A stretch of 42,003 nt of DNA from Lachnospiraceae bacterium (GTDB lineage Bacteria > Bacillota > Clostridia > Lachnospirales > Lachnospiraceae): NCBI GenBank assembly GCA_016284175.1, contig JAEEOJ010000056.1, positions 1 to 42,003 of the forward strand. The letters run 5' to 3'. The notes beneath the pieces were generated by a model that was not told the origin of the DNA, did not search any database, and was given only the letters and a program-made list of their open reading frames with translations. Shown in pieces: positions 15,017-23,505 of the stretch (positions are counted from its first letter, which is position 1; each line of letters begins with the position of its first letter). Made by a program: the position numbers and the translations under genes.

Positions 15017-17236
15017 CTACTCACTGAATCTGTATCTGTTCTTACCGTGTTCCTTCGAGTAATAAAGTGCTTTGTCGGTCTTCTCATACATTTCATCAAA
15101 GCTTGATATCTGACCGTCATTTACGCTGATACCGATGGACGAGCCGACAATCGGAGGCAGGCTCGAACGCGCCATTTTATCGGAAAGTCCTGAAATGATT
15201 TTGCCTGCGTATTCCGCCATGGTTACCCTGTCGGTATCATTCTTAACATAGATTGTAAATTCATCACCGCCGAGACGGCATACAATTGCGTCCGTGTCTT
15301 TAAAGCAGTTAACTAGATGCTCGGCGTATGCAATGAGAACGGCATCACCTGTCGCATGGCCGTAGAGGTCATTTACGCTTTTAAAATTATCAAGGTCGGT
15401 CATAAAGAGTGTACCGATATTTCCTGCGGCAATTTCCGCATCAACCAGTTTTTCAAGATATACTCTGTTGTAAAGACCTGTGAGTCCGTCCGTTTCAGCT
15501 AAGTTCTTTATTTCGTTGAAAACTTCAACCTGGTTGGTGATATCTGAAGCCCAGACCATGTAGCCCTGAATGACACCGTTTTCGTTTAATGGCTCTTTTC
15601 TGAAGCCGTAAACATGGTCATCTTTTTCCATTGTGTTTCTTTTATCATCCAGAATATCTTTTAATACTCTGTATCTTTTAACATTTTTACCGGTCTGTAC
15701 GTAAGGGAAAAGTGCCTTTCCGTTTTCGTTCATCATCAATACTTCACCGGTCATATCAATAACGACGACGCTCTCAGAAGTGTGGTTTAACGCACTCGCC
15801 GCAATAACCTTCGTGTTGTTGTTAAAGCCGTATTTGAGCGTTCCGTACGAGACTATGCAGATGGCAGCGATAACGCCGAATGCAATCAGATCGTAGGGTG
15901 AAATTCCGACTACCTTAAGCGCGATGAAGAACCAGAGTGCAAATACCGCGTAGTTAATTATCATCCTTCTCTGATGCTCGATATACGAAGTCTCGCGGCT
16001 GGAAATATAGTTGGCCACAAGAAAGCCCGCAAATACAAGCACAATGCAGATATAAAAGATGATATAAAGGATGCCGGGCTCAATTATCGCTACAGGGTAA
16101 GCCAAGTCTCCGCCTACTTCAAAGCTCTTGTAGAAAAGTGTATTGCTGTCCATTGTGTATACACCGAACACTGTCAGCGCACTCACGCAACCCTCAATTA
16201 TATAAACCGTGACGGGAACTTTCATTCTAAGGAAATCCGCCACAAACCATGTGAAGCAGATTAAGAATCCGCAGTCCGCAACATACTCAATTTTGACTAC
16301 TTCTTTTATGGTCTCATACGTGGGATTTATGATTTCTCCGAAGAATCCGACCATGAACAAAAGTCCGAAAATAAGTGTCGCGATAATCGATGCGTTGGAC
16401 GATTTTTTGCTCTGAACCGCAGCCATTGCAATAAGGACCGCAATCAGCAGAATCGATGTTCCCTGCACTATGATAAAGATGCTTCTTATATCCGTCATGG
16501 TTGAGAATGCAATCGATAAAACCAAAAGATGTGCGGGATAATAAACATAAAAGAATGAAGACGAAAAACGGTTTCCGCCCTTTTCTCCGTTGTAGAAATA
16601 AATAAGGGCAAGCGGCAGAATAAATCCTAAAAGATACAGCTTGTCATACCATTTCCAGTCAACGTCAAGCATATGAACATTGCCGTTTATGATGGAAAAA
16701 ACCGTGACGACAACGACCATGATAACCGTCGCTATGGAGAAGAAAAGGCAAATCTTTCCGAATTTGTTTCTGAAGAAATAGAAAATTAATACATAAACCA
16801 TCGGAAGAATAGGCCATCCGCCGAGAGTCGCCGAGATGATTCCGAGGCATATGATTGCTATGATTTTTGCAGAAAGCGAATTGTTTTCGCTCGCCGCAAT
16901 CATAATTGTAAGAAGCGCTATAAGAAGGTCTATGATGATGTTCTGCCTGTAGCCGTACATAGACCCGAAAAACATGTAAAAAGGCGTTGCTGAGATGATT
17001 CCGAAGATAAGAAGGCGCAGGGCATATTTTACGATATTGCCCGTGTGAATATAGCCCTCCACGATCGCAAAGCACATAATCGGAATCGTAAATCTTCCGA
17101 CCACATGCATTATCTGACCGAGCACGGAATCAAAAGGAATGCAGGCCCACGCAACATGATCTATGGTCATTGCAAAAATCGCTATGAACTTTAAAGTAAA
17201 AAGGTTTAAGCCCTTAAAATTCTTAGTGTTTGACAT
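15017..17236 (-). CDS. membrane diguanylate cyclase with TraX-like, 7TM-like and PAS regions
   Basis: Predicted to make cyclic di-GMP in response to an unknown signal. The 739-residue protein has an N-terminal multi-spanning region resembling TraX/acyltransferase-like proteins (LKFIAIFAMTIDHVAWAC), a second set of helices like the 7TM histidine-kinase sensor, a PAS-like segment (ESVVVIDMTGEVLMMNENG) and a C-terminal GGDEF domain with DTDGLTGLYNR, LYGHATGDAVL and an intact GGDEF at about 656-660. No RxxD inhibitory site is seen at the usual spacing, so product feedback may be absent. ATG at 17236 has a weak GAGGC site; an upstream extension to 17329 lacks one. The 83-residue gene follows by 7 bp. 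Confidence 0.85.
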   Translation of the reverse strand: MSNTKNFKGLNLFTLKFIAIFAMTIDHVAWACIPFDSVLGQIMHVVGRFTIPIMCFAIVEGYIHTGNIVKYALRLLIFGIISATPFYMFFGSMYGYRQNIIIDLLIALLTIMIAASENNSLSAKIIAIICLGIISATLGGWPILPMVYVLIFYFFRNKFGKICLFFSIATVIMVVVVTVFSIINGNVHMLDVDWKWYDKLYLLGFILPLALIYFYNGEKGGNRFSSSFFYVYYPAHLLVLSIAFSTMTDIRSIFIIVQGTSILLIAVLIAMAAVQSKKSSNASIIATLIFGLLFMVGFFGEIINPTYETIKEVVKIEYVADCGFLICFTWFVADFLRMKVPVTVYIIEGCVSALTVFGVYTMDSNTLFYKSFEVGGDLAYPVAIIEPGILYIIFYICIVLVFAGFLVANYISSRETSYIEHQRRMIINYAVFALWFFIALKVVGISPYDLIAFGVIAAICIVSYGTLKYGFNNNTKVIAASALNHTSESVVVIDMTGEVLMMNENGKALFPYVQTGKNVKRYRVLKDILDDKRNTMEKDDHVYGFRKEPLNENGVIQGYMVWASDITNQVEVFNEIKNLAETDGLTGLYNRVYLEKLVDAEIAAGNIGTLFMTDLDNFKSVNDLYGHATGDAVLIAYAEHLVNCFKDTDAIVCRLGGDEFTIYVKNDTDRVTMAEYAGKIISGLSDKMARSSLPPIVGSSIGISVNDGQISSFDEMYEKTDKALYYSKEHGKNRYRFSE

Positions 17237-17353
17237 CTTTTTTATGCCTCGTAAACGTATAAAATTATTATATCTGAGGCCACCCCTAAAATCAACAAAG
17301 TTAGACGTGTGACAAACATTAGGTAACAAACTAAAATCCGCATAACAGTTTTA

Positions 17354-17382
17354 TTGGAAAAATATCAGATTTAGAGTAAAAT
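17354..17382 (+). promoter_or_regulatory. putative promoter giving a leaderless NlpC/P60 transcript
   Basis: TTGGAA (17354-17359), a 17-nt spacer, TAAAAT (17377-17382). The expected start of transcription falls at or next to the ATG at 17389, and no Shine-Dalgarno sequence is seen before that ATG. Confidence 0.45.
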
Positions 17383-17388
17383 ATATGT

Positions 17389-18135
17389 ATGAGTTTCAGG
17401 TTGAAGACATCGAGGGTTGTCGGAATTTCTTCTCTTTTAGTCTTCCTTTCTTTCAATTTAGGCGTTGCAGTTCTGCCTGGTATTATTGCAAAGAAAAACG
17501 AAGTCGACTGGGTTGATATCGCCGAGTTACAAGACGAGCCCGAAGTGCCTGTAATAATCGAAGAGGAAGAGGGAACCGAGTCTTACGTAAGTGAGACCGT
17601 TATTTTGACGCGCTCTTCCAATATCCAAAGCGAACCTGAAGAAATAGAAATAACAACCACCGGAATTCCTGAAGGAATGGTGGCAATAATGATAGACGGT
17701 CAGGAAATCTTTGTAAGCGTTGATGAACTGTATTCATCCGATGACACATTAACCACCTCCGCAGATGACCTCGTAAAATGGGCTTTCAGAGCTTATTACG
17801 AAAGCTGGGAATATGTTTACGGCGGCTGCGAGGAAGGTCATGTAGACTGTTCCGGACTCATAAAATCCAAAGTTGAGGTATGTGCGAGGGGCACTGAAGA
17901 ACTGCTGGCGGAATCGCCTTTAAGCGGACCTATAGAAACAATCCCCGACATACCGGGCTTAGGTGTTTATACCTTCGGCCACGTTGGTATATATGTCGGG
18001 GACGGAATGGTTATTGATGCAAGAACCGAAAACTCCGGTATCGGATATGATTCGATCGAATATGAAACCTGGACTAACTGGTTTGAAATAAAGGGTGTCG
18101 ATTATTCACGCTACGTTAACAGCGGAAGCGAATAA
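17389..18135 (+). CDS. secreted or membrane-anchored NlpC/P60 peptidoglycan endopeptidase
   Basis: Likely cleaves peptide stems of the cell wall. The 248-residue protein starts with a basic stretch and hydrophobic segment (about residues 10-34), then an acidic linker (about 40-110) and a C-terminal NlpC/P60 domain. The catalytic cysteine is in YVYGGCEEGHVDCSGLI and the histidine in TFGHVGIYVGDGMVIDAR; a further acidic/polar residue completes the triad. No Shine-Dalgarno is visible before the ATG, yet the signal sequence starts there and a promoter lies just upstream, so leaderless translation is possible. The stop codon directly abuts the stop of the convergent GH5 gene, with no room for a terminator. 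Confidence 0.85.
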   Translation: MSFRLKTSRVVGISSLLVFLSFNLGVAVLPGIIAKKNEVDWVDIAELQDEPEVPVIIEEEEGTESYVSETVILTRSSNIQSEPEEIEITTTGIPEGMVAIMIDGQEIFVSVDELYSSDDTLTTSADDLVKWAFRAYYESWEYVYGGCEEGHVDCSGLIKSKVEVCARGTEELLAESPLSGPIETIPDIPGLGVYTFGHVGIYVGDGMVIDARTENSGIGYDSIEYETWTNWFEIKGVDYSRYVNSGSE

Positions 18136-19131
18136 TCAGTTTTTAAAATCCTCGCTTATTTCAAAATCCATCTCTTTGTAAGTCCATACACATCTGCCAA
18201 TATTGTATTTATCCATTACTGCATGGAAGTCGTGAAACCATTTTTCGGCTTCTTTTTTATTTGCTCTGTCTATTACGCCGTACTCGCCGCAGTAGAGGGC
18301 TACGTTTCTTTCTTTGGCAACTTCGATTGCTTCTTTTAGGAGGTATTCGAAATATCTTTCATCGGGGCAGTCATCCTTGTCGAAAGGAGGGAATGCTCTG
18401 TATGCGTCTTTCGTATGAATCCTGCTTAATTCATCATATTTCCAGTAAGGCATTTTATAATCACATCTGAAATACACGTCCATTGTGGGAATCCAGTGTG
18501 CGCCCTGATGTGTGAAAAGAAGCGGCTCATAGCAGTGGAATGTGTAAACGATATTGTCGTCGTAAGGCATTGCGAGATCTTTAACTGCCTCAAGGCTGTT
18601 GTTGTAATAACCGCCTACGATGATTCTTATATCCGCTGCTGTTTCACGAATCATTTTAATACAGTTAACCGATATCTCATTCCACTTGTCGCAGAATGCT
18701 TTGTCCGTAACTTCGTTTAAAAGTTCGAAGGTCAGAATATCTTTTTCTTTGCCGTATCTTCTTGCAAATTCTTTCCAGATTGTATAGAAAATATTCTGAT
18801 ATTCTTCGCTGTCAAAAAAGCCCATTTCTCCGTGTGCGGGATCAAATGAATATCCGGGAGTACGGTGAAGGTCAAGTATCATATTAAGTCCGTACTTTTT
18901 GCACATTGCGATGGCGAAATCTATATATGAAAATCCCTCTTCATTAAAAGAATAGTCATCGTTTAAAATAAGATCGTAGTCAACGGGAATTCTGACATGG
19001 TCAAATTTTTTTGAAACCTTTTCAAAATCGGCTTCGGTGATAAATGTATCGTAGCGTTCTTTCGTATGGTCGCACTGCGAGAGCCATCCGCCCAAATCTA
19101 CGCCATGTTCGTAACCTTCAAATTTTTTCAT
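18136..19131 (-). CDS. cytoplasmic GH5 family beta-glucanase/glucosidase
   Basis: Retaining (beta/alpha)8 glycoside hydrolase of 331 residues with no signal peptide. The acid/base is Glu140 in TFELLNEV and the nucleophile Glu283 in LYCGEYGV, both canonical for GH5; DLHRTPG and the ARG-type VRIPVDYD strand are also present. Substrate probably beta-glucan oligosaccharides, possibly beta-1,3-linked, since it follows a GH16 laminarinase-like lipoprotein by only 2 bp in an apparent operon. The extracellular GH16 would cut the polymer and this enzyme the imported fragments. Substrate is inferred; the family is firm. Confidence 0.88.
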   Translation of the reverse strand: MKKFEGYEHGVDLGGWLSQCDHTKERYDTFITEADFEKVSKKFDHVRIPVDYDLILNDDYSFNEEGFSYIDFAIAMCKKYGLNMILDLHRTPGYSFDPAHGEMGFFDSEEYQNIFYTIWKEFARRYGKEKDILTFELLNEVTDKAFCDKWNEISVNCIKMIRETAADIRIIVGGYYNNSLEAVKDLAMPYDDNIVYTFHCYEPLLFTHQGAHWIPTMDVYFRCDYKMPYWKYDELSRIHTKDAYRAFPPFDKDDCPDERYFEYLLKEAIEVAKERNVALYCGEYGVIDRANKKEAEKWFHDFHAVMDKYNIGRCVWTYKEMDFEISEDFKN

Positions 19132-19133
19132 AA

Positions 19134-20573
19134 TTATTCCTCCACGGGTGTGAGTTCTTCAATTTCCTCCACGCGCACATTCTGAATATAAATGGTTGCG
19201 TCCGATCCCTTATTGCCCATGTTGAATTCAAGACGGCCGTTGTTATCGTTCTTTTCGGTCATTGTGAATTCGTATACAAAGGTCTGAGGCTCGGTGGTTA
19301 CGTCGAAAAGTGTATCCGGGAAATATCTGATCCAGCCTGCGTTGGGTGCGGAAATACATACGATTAAGTTTCTGTCTTCTTCTGCCCAGCAGTCGAATGT
19401 GATGCGGTAGTTCTTACCCTTAATCATCGGAAGGTCGGGCTGTACGAGCTGAACGGAATAATCAACCGTACCCATTGCATCTGTATAGATAATCATTGTG
19501 TTGTCTTTGATTTCTGCGCTGCCTTCGCCGCCTTCGAAAAGAAGGAATTTCCAGTCTTCGTCATCGTCGAGATTTTCTGCTACGCTGAAATCACAGTTTC
19601 TGATGAAGTTGCCTGTTTCGTCAGCTTCCAGGAATACCTTTTCGGGTTTCTTTACATTTGTATCATACTCGTCTTTCTGATAAACACGAACGTAGTCAAT
19701 TAAAAATTCTGCATTGTCAAAGTTTGTGGTTTCGTCGGGATTTCCGGGCCATGTTCCGCCAACCGCAAGGTTTAACTGAACATAAAATGTCTGATCGAAA
19801 GGTGCGGGATAAGGCTTCTCGTCTGCGCCCACTTCTCCGGTAAACCAGTCATTTACGGTAAGATACAAATTGTCGTCGATGTACCATCTCATTTCCCCGG
19901 GTTCCCATTCAACAGAGTACTCGTGGAATGAATCTGCAAATGAACCTGATTCAAGTGTTACAACGCCCTGCTGCTCTGCGTGAGGCTCGCCGTAATGAAC
20001 GGTTCCGTAAGCTGTTTTTACATCGCTTCCAAGTACTTCCATTATATCAATTTCACCGCATTTAGGCCACTGTCCGTACTTCATTTCTTCGGTAGGCATC
20101 ATCCAGATCGCAGGCCAGAGTCCCTGACCTTCGGGAACCTTTGCTCTGGCAACTACTTTGCCGTACATAAAGTCCTCTTTATCTTTGGTTTTTACCTTAC
20201 CTGAAGTATAGTAATTCTGTCCGTCGATGTTCTTCTTGATAGCCTTTAAAACAAGGTTTCCGTCTTTTACGAACACGTTATCTGTTTTCTGTGTGTATTC
20301 CTGAAGTTCGTTGTTGGTCCAGCCGGGTGCATGGGGATCGTAGCTCCATGTGTTAAAATCAAGCTCTGTGCCGTCAAATTCGTCGTGCCAGAGAAGGTTG
20401 TAGCCTTCGAGTTCGGGCGCGGGTGTGGCTTCTACAACTTCTTCCACATCGGGGTTCGGCACAAGATCGATGTCGGGCTGGTATGAACCGTTGTTGCAGC
20501 CTGCAAAGGTTGCCACAGATGTCAAAAGTGTCATTACCGAAACTACTGAAATAACTCTTTTAAAATTCTTCAT
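19134..20573 (-). CDS. GH16 laminarinase-like lipoprotein with C-terminal carbohydrate-binding module
   Basis: Cell-surface endo-beta-1,3(1,4)-glucanase. After a lipoprotein signal (lipobox TFAGC, Cys26) and a Pro/Glu linker, the GH16 domain spans about residues 58-305, with catalytic motif GEIDIMEV (Glu174, Asp176, Glu179) and the aromatic LWPAIWMMP strand. A C-terminal region (about 330-475) resembles a CBM4/9-type beta-sandwich (FIRNCDFSVAENLDDD, then YRITFDCWAEED). The ATG at 20573 is used: AGGAG is 8 nt upstream, while an in-frame GTG at 20582 overlaps that site. It heads an operon with GH5 and is divergent from an AraC regulator that probably controls it. Confidence 0.9.
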   Translation of the reverse strand: MKNFKRVISVVSVMTLLTSVATFAGCNNGSYQPDIDLVPNPDVEEVVEATPAPELEGYNLLWHDEFDGTELDFNTWSYDPHAPGWTNNELQEYTQKTDNVFVKDGNLVLKAIKKNIDGQNYYTSGKVKTKDKEDFMYGKVVARAKVPEGQGLWPAIWMMPTEEMKYGQWPKCGEIDIMEVLGSDVKTAYGTVHYGEPHAEQQGVVTLESGSFADSFHEYSVEWEPGEMRWYIDDNLYLTVNDWFTGEVGADEKPYPAPFDQTFYVQLNLAVGGTWPGNPDETTNFDNAEFLIDYVRVYQKDEYDTNVKKPEKVFLEADETGNFIRNCDFSVAENLDDDEDWKFLLFEGGEGSAEIKDNTMIIYTDAMGTVDYSVQLVQPDLPMIKGKNYRITFDCWAEEDRNLIVCISAPNAGWIRYFPDTLFDVTTEPQTFVYEFTMTEKNDNNGRLEFNMGNKGSDATIYIQNVRVEEIEELTPVEE

Positions 20574-20684
20574 AATCTTCACTCCTAAACCATAAAATAC
20601 ATTGTTTTTGCTACATTAACTTAACAATAAAACAATTCTTTTATGATTTATATTAAAATTCTGATTTTTTTATCAAAATAATGA

Positions 20685-20690
20685 TATAAT
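20685..20690 (+). promoter_or_regulatory. -10 box of the araC-type regulator gene
   Basis: Perfect TATAAT in an AT-rich region, 34 nt before the ATG at 20725. The -35 region (TGATTT, 17 nt upstream) is poor, as is common for genes that need an activator. Confidence 0.4.
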
Positions 20691-20724
20691 ATAAAGGCAA
20701 AAGCTGATAAAAAGGGAGTTATCT

Positions 20725-21468
20725 ATGGATATTATTTCTCAGGAATTAGGATATAAAGAATATGTCATGCGTGAGGACTATTCCTTTCACGCACCGTACA
20801 ATCCGGAGTTAGAATTTTATGAGGCTGTAAGGGACGGAAACAAAGAGGCTGTGGAAAAGACCCTTGAGGAAGATTTCTGCGATAAAAAGGGCCTTGGCGA
20901 GCTCTCGCTTAACTCTCTTCAGAGTTTTAAATACCACTTTGTCATCACTGCGGCGATGCTCTCAAGATACTGCATCGACGGCGGAATGGAGCACGAACAG
21001 GCTTACCATTTAAGCGATCTTTACATCAACAAAGCCGATATCTGCACATCAAAAAAAGAGCTCTCCGCCCTTCATAAAAAGATGGTAAAAGACTATCTGA
21101 AACGTATGATAAATCTTAAAACCGACAAGGTTTATTCAAAGCATGTCGTTTTGTGCATCAACTATATTTACGACCATCTGCATGAAAAAATAACGATAAC
21201 CGATGCGGCTGAAGAAACCGGCATCAGCGAGGGCCATCTTTCGAGGCTTTTTAAGAAGGAAACCGGAATGACCTTTAACGAGTACGTAATGCGCAAAAAA
21301 ACCGAAACAGCCCGTAACATGATAGACTATTCCGGTTATTCTTTGTCGCAGATAGCGAATATACTGGCTTTCGGAAGCCAGAGCTATTTTGTAAAGGTTT
21401 TCAAAAAATACGAAGGAATTACTCCTGGCAAATATTATTCAACCCATTTGCCGTCGGCAACCATCTGA
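20725..21468 (+). CDS. AraC-family transcriptional regulator of the beta-glucan locus
   Basis: The 247-residue protein has an N-terminal alpha-helical region with no recognised ligand fold (about 1-140), close in type to AraC proteins without a cupin, and a C-terminal double helix-turn-helix (about 145-245) with ITDAAEETGISEGHLSRLFK and the second helix SLSQIANILAFGSQSYFVKVFKKYEGITP, the AraC signature. RBS GGGAG precedes ATG. Divergent from the GH16-GH5 operon, so it most likely regulates it (inference). Its last 34 nt overlap the 3' end of the convergent gene at 21435. Confidence 0.88.
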   Translation: MDIISQELGYKEYVMREDYSFHAPYNPELEFYEAVRDGNKEAVEKTLEEDFCDKKGLGELSLNSLQSFKYHFVITAAMLSRYCIDGGMEHEQAYHLSDLYINKADICTSKKELSALHKKMVKDYLKRMINLKTDKVYSKHVVLCINYIYDHLHEKITITDAAEETGISEGHLSRLFKKETGMTFNEYVMRKKTETARNMIDYSGYSLSQIANILAFGSQSYFVKVFKKYEGITPGKYYSTHLPSATI

Positions 21469-21917
21469 TCGATCCAGAGCTTAAGAGACTCGATGGAAAC
21501 GGTCATTTTGTCGAGTTCGGTTTTGATTAAAAGGAAATCCTTCATTTCGTCTTTTGTAATTTTTCCGTCAACAGTGATTTCAACAAGGCGGTCTTTCTGC
21601 TTTGACAGAATATTTATGGTTGAAAGCATCTCGAGTGTAATCTGAGCGAGATCTTTTTCCTTTAATTCGGGAACGTGAAGCTGTCCGATGGGACACTCGT
21701 TTGAACAGTAATAATTGCAGAGGCTGGGCCTCTTGTAAGCCTTAGCCATTGCTAAAATTTCATCGGGATGAGGTTCGCACTTTTCGCTCTCAATTTTTTC
21801 AATTCTGGAATCGCTCATAAAGATTAGAGCTTCGCTTGCCTGAGAACGAGTTAAACCCGCATCTTCTCTTGAAATCTGGTAAATGTTTTTGTTTTCTTTA
21901 ATAGATTTTTTGCCCAT
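21435..21917 (-). CDS. XRE/HTH-like protein with a cysteine cluster
   Basis: The 160-residue protein has an N-terminal region resembling an XRE helix-turn-helix (IYQISREDAGLTRSQASEAL, then SDSRIEKIESEKCEPHPDEI), followed by a Cys cluster CNYYCSNECPIG (about residues 67-78) that could bind metal or an iron-sulfur cluster, then a long helical, coiled-coil-like tail. RBS AAGGGG precedes ATG, and the promoter TTCACA-17-TATAAT lies upstream. It is divergent from the MATE exporter, so it might regulate it. The 3' ends of this gene and the AraC gene overlap by 34 bp, convergent. The family is known in Clostridia but the function is not. Confidence 0.75.
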   Translation of the reverse strand: MGKKSIKENKNIYQISREDAGLTRSQASEALIFMSDSRIEKIESEKCEPHPDEILAMAKAYKRPSLCNYYCSNECPIGQLHVPELKEKDLAQITLEMLSTINILSKQKDRLVEITVDGKITKDEMKDFLLIKTELDKMTVSIESLKLWIDQMVADGKWVE

Positions 21918-21958
21918 TTCTAACCCCTTTTAAAAGTATTACAGTAACACACAATTTG

Positions 21959-21987
21959 ATTATATGATAAATAGGGACTTTTGTGAA
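21959..21987 (-). promoter_or_regulatory. sigma-A promoter of the HTH/Cys gene
   Basis: TTCACA (21982-21987), 17-nt spacer, perfect TATAAT (21959-21964) on the minus strand, about 40 nt before the ATG. Confidence 0.7.
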
Positions 21988-22005
21988 GTATCTGTCCTAC
22001 ATCTA

Positions 22006-22034
22006 TTGAATATAAATCGGTTTTGATATATGAT
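22006..22034 (+). promoter_or_regulatory. sigma-A promoter of the MATE gene
   Basis: TTGAAT (22006-22011), 17-nt spacer, TATGAT (22029-22034). The start of transcription is about 42 nt before the ATG. The promoter is back-to-back with that of the HTH/Cys gene, 18 bp between -35 boxes, so one protein could control both. Confidence 0.65.
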
Positions 22035-22082
22035 ATTCACTAATTTCTCTTAAAATAAGAAACGACACGAAAGGAGGTCCGT

Positions 22083-23435
22083 ATGAAAAGTAAAAACGAA
22101 ATGGATATGTGTTCCGGATCCATATTCGGCAAAATGCTTATATTTACTATTCCGCTGATGCTTTCAAGCATGCTTCAGCTTCTTTTTAATGCGGCCGACA
22201 TCGTTGTTGTAGGAAACTTTGCAGGTGACAATTCACTCGGCGCCGTAGGTTCAACCGGCTCGCTTATTAATCTTTTAACAAACCTTTTTATTGGTCTTTC
22301 CGTAGGTGTAAACGTTCTGGTTGCAAGATATTACGGCTCGGGACAGAAAGACAATCTGCATGATACGGTACAGACTGCCGTTACATTAAGCTGCGTGCTC
22401 GGAGTAGTTGTAGCTGTATTCGGATTTTTCTGTACTCCGATTTTCTTAAAATGGATGAAACTTGAAGGAGAAATCCTCTCTCTCGCAAGCGTTTACCTTC
22501 GTATCTATTTCCTCGGAATGCCCGCAGTTATGGTTTATAACTTCGGAAGTGCCGTACTTCGTGCAGTCGGCGATACCAGAAGGCCTCTTCTTTTTATGAT
22601 CCTTTCCGGTATCGTGAACGTCGGATTAAACCTGCTTTTCGTAATCGTATTCGACATGAATGTTGCAGGCGTTGCGATAGCAACTGTGATTTCTCAGACT
22701 ATCTCCGCACTGCTTGTAATACTCTGTCTTATCCTTGAAAAAGGTAATATTCATTTTGACGTAAGGCATCTTTACATAGATAAGAATATCCTCGTAAAAA
22801 TCCTAAGTATCGGCCTTCCCGCAGGCTTTCAGGGTACACTTTTTTCGCTTTCGAATGTTTTCATCCAGTCGAGTGTTAACTCTTTCGGAGACATCACTAT
22901 CACAGGTAATTCGTCAGCGATCAACATTGAAGGCTTTGTCTATGTTGCAATGAACGCCTTCCATCAGGCAGTCATTTCTTTCGTAAGCCAGAATATCGGC
23001 GCAGGAAAGAAAGAGAGAATCAACAAAATCACGGTTATCGGACTTCTCCTGGTAAGTTCAACCGGCCTTTTACTCGGCTCTCTTGCCAACTACTTCGGAC
23101 GTGAGCTTTTATCCATTTATTCGAGAAATCCCGCGATTATCGAAGCCGGACTTATAAGAATCCGTATTATCTGTTCCATTTATTTTCTTTGCGGAATTAT
23201 GGACGTAATTGTAGGCGCCTTAAGAGGCCTTGGCTATTCAACAATGCCTGCGATAGTATCTTTACTGGGTGCCTGCGTTTTCAGACTTATATGGCTCGCT
23301 ACAGTCTTTCAGTTTGATCAGTGGCATACAGTTCAAACTATTTATTATTCATATCCGATATCTTGGATTTTAACGTTCTCGGTACATGTGGTGTGTTACA
23401 TCATAGTTAAGAGAAAATACGACAGAGAGCATTAA
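22083..23435 (+). CDS. MATE family multidrug/Na+ or H+ antiporter
   Basis: Export carrier of 450 residues with 12 predicted helices in two halves, the usual MATE (NorM/DinF) arrangement. Family marks include FTIPLMLSSMLQLLFNAADI at helix 1, VGNFAGDNSLGAVGSTGSLI, VGVNVLVARYYGSGQ and LRAVGDTRRPLLFMILS. RBS AAAGGAGG precedes ATG, and a promoter is found upstream. Probable role is efflux of toxic organic cations or metabolites; the substrate is unknown. It ends in a strong bidirectional hairpin. The divergent HTH/Cys protein could be its regulator. Confidence 0.93.
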   Translation: MKSKNEMDMCSGSIFGKMLIFTIPLMLSSMLQLLFNAADIVVVGNFAGDNSLGAVGSTGSLINLLTNLFIGLSVGVNVLVARYYGSGQKDNLHDTVQTAVTLSCVLGVVVAVFGFFCTPIFLKWMKLEGEILSLASVYLRIYFLGMPAVMVYNFGSAVLRAVGDTRRPLLFMILSGIVNVGLNLLFVIVFDMNVAGVAIATVISQTISALLVILCLILEKGNIHFDVRHLYIDKNILVKILSIGLPAGFQGTLFSLSNVFIQSSVNSFGDITITGNSSAINIEGFVYVAMNAFHQAVISFVSQNIGAGKKERINKITVIGLLLVSSTGLLLGSLANYFGRELLSIYSRNPAIIEAGLIRIRIICSIYFLCGIMDVIVGALRGLGYSTMPAIVSLLGACVFRLIWLATVFQFDQWHTVQTIYYSYPISWILTFSVHVVCYIIVKRKYDREH

Positions 23436-23453
23436 TTTATTTAATTGAACATA

Positions 23454-23487
23454 AAAATACCACATACTTTCGTATGTGGTATTTTTT
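23454..23487. terminator. bidirectional intrinsic terminator
   Basis: AAAATACCACATAC (23454-23467), loop TTTC, GTATGTGGTATTTT (23472-23485): 14-bp perfect stem with T tracts on both strands. It serves the MATE gene (+) and the ABC importer operon (-). Confidence 0.93.
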
Positions 23488-23505
23488 GTATGATTAAAAT
23501 TTTTA

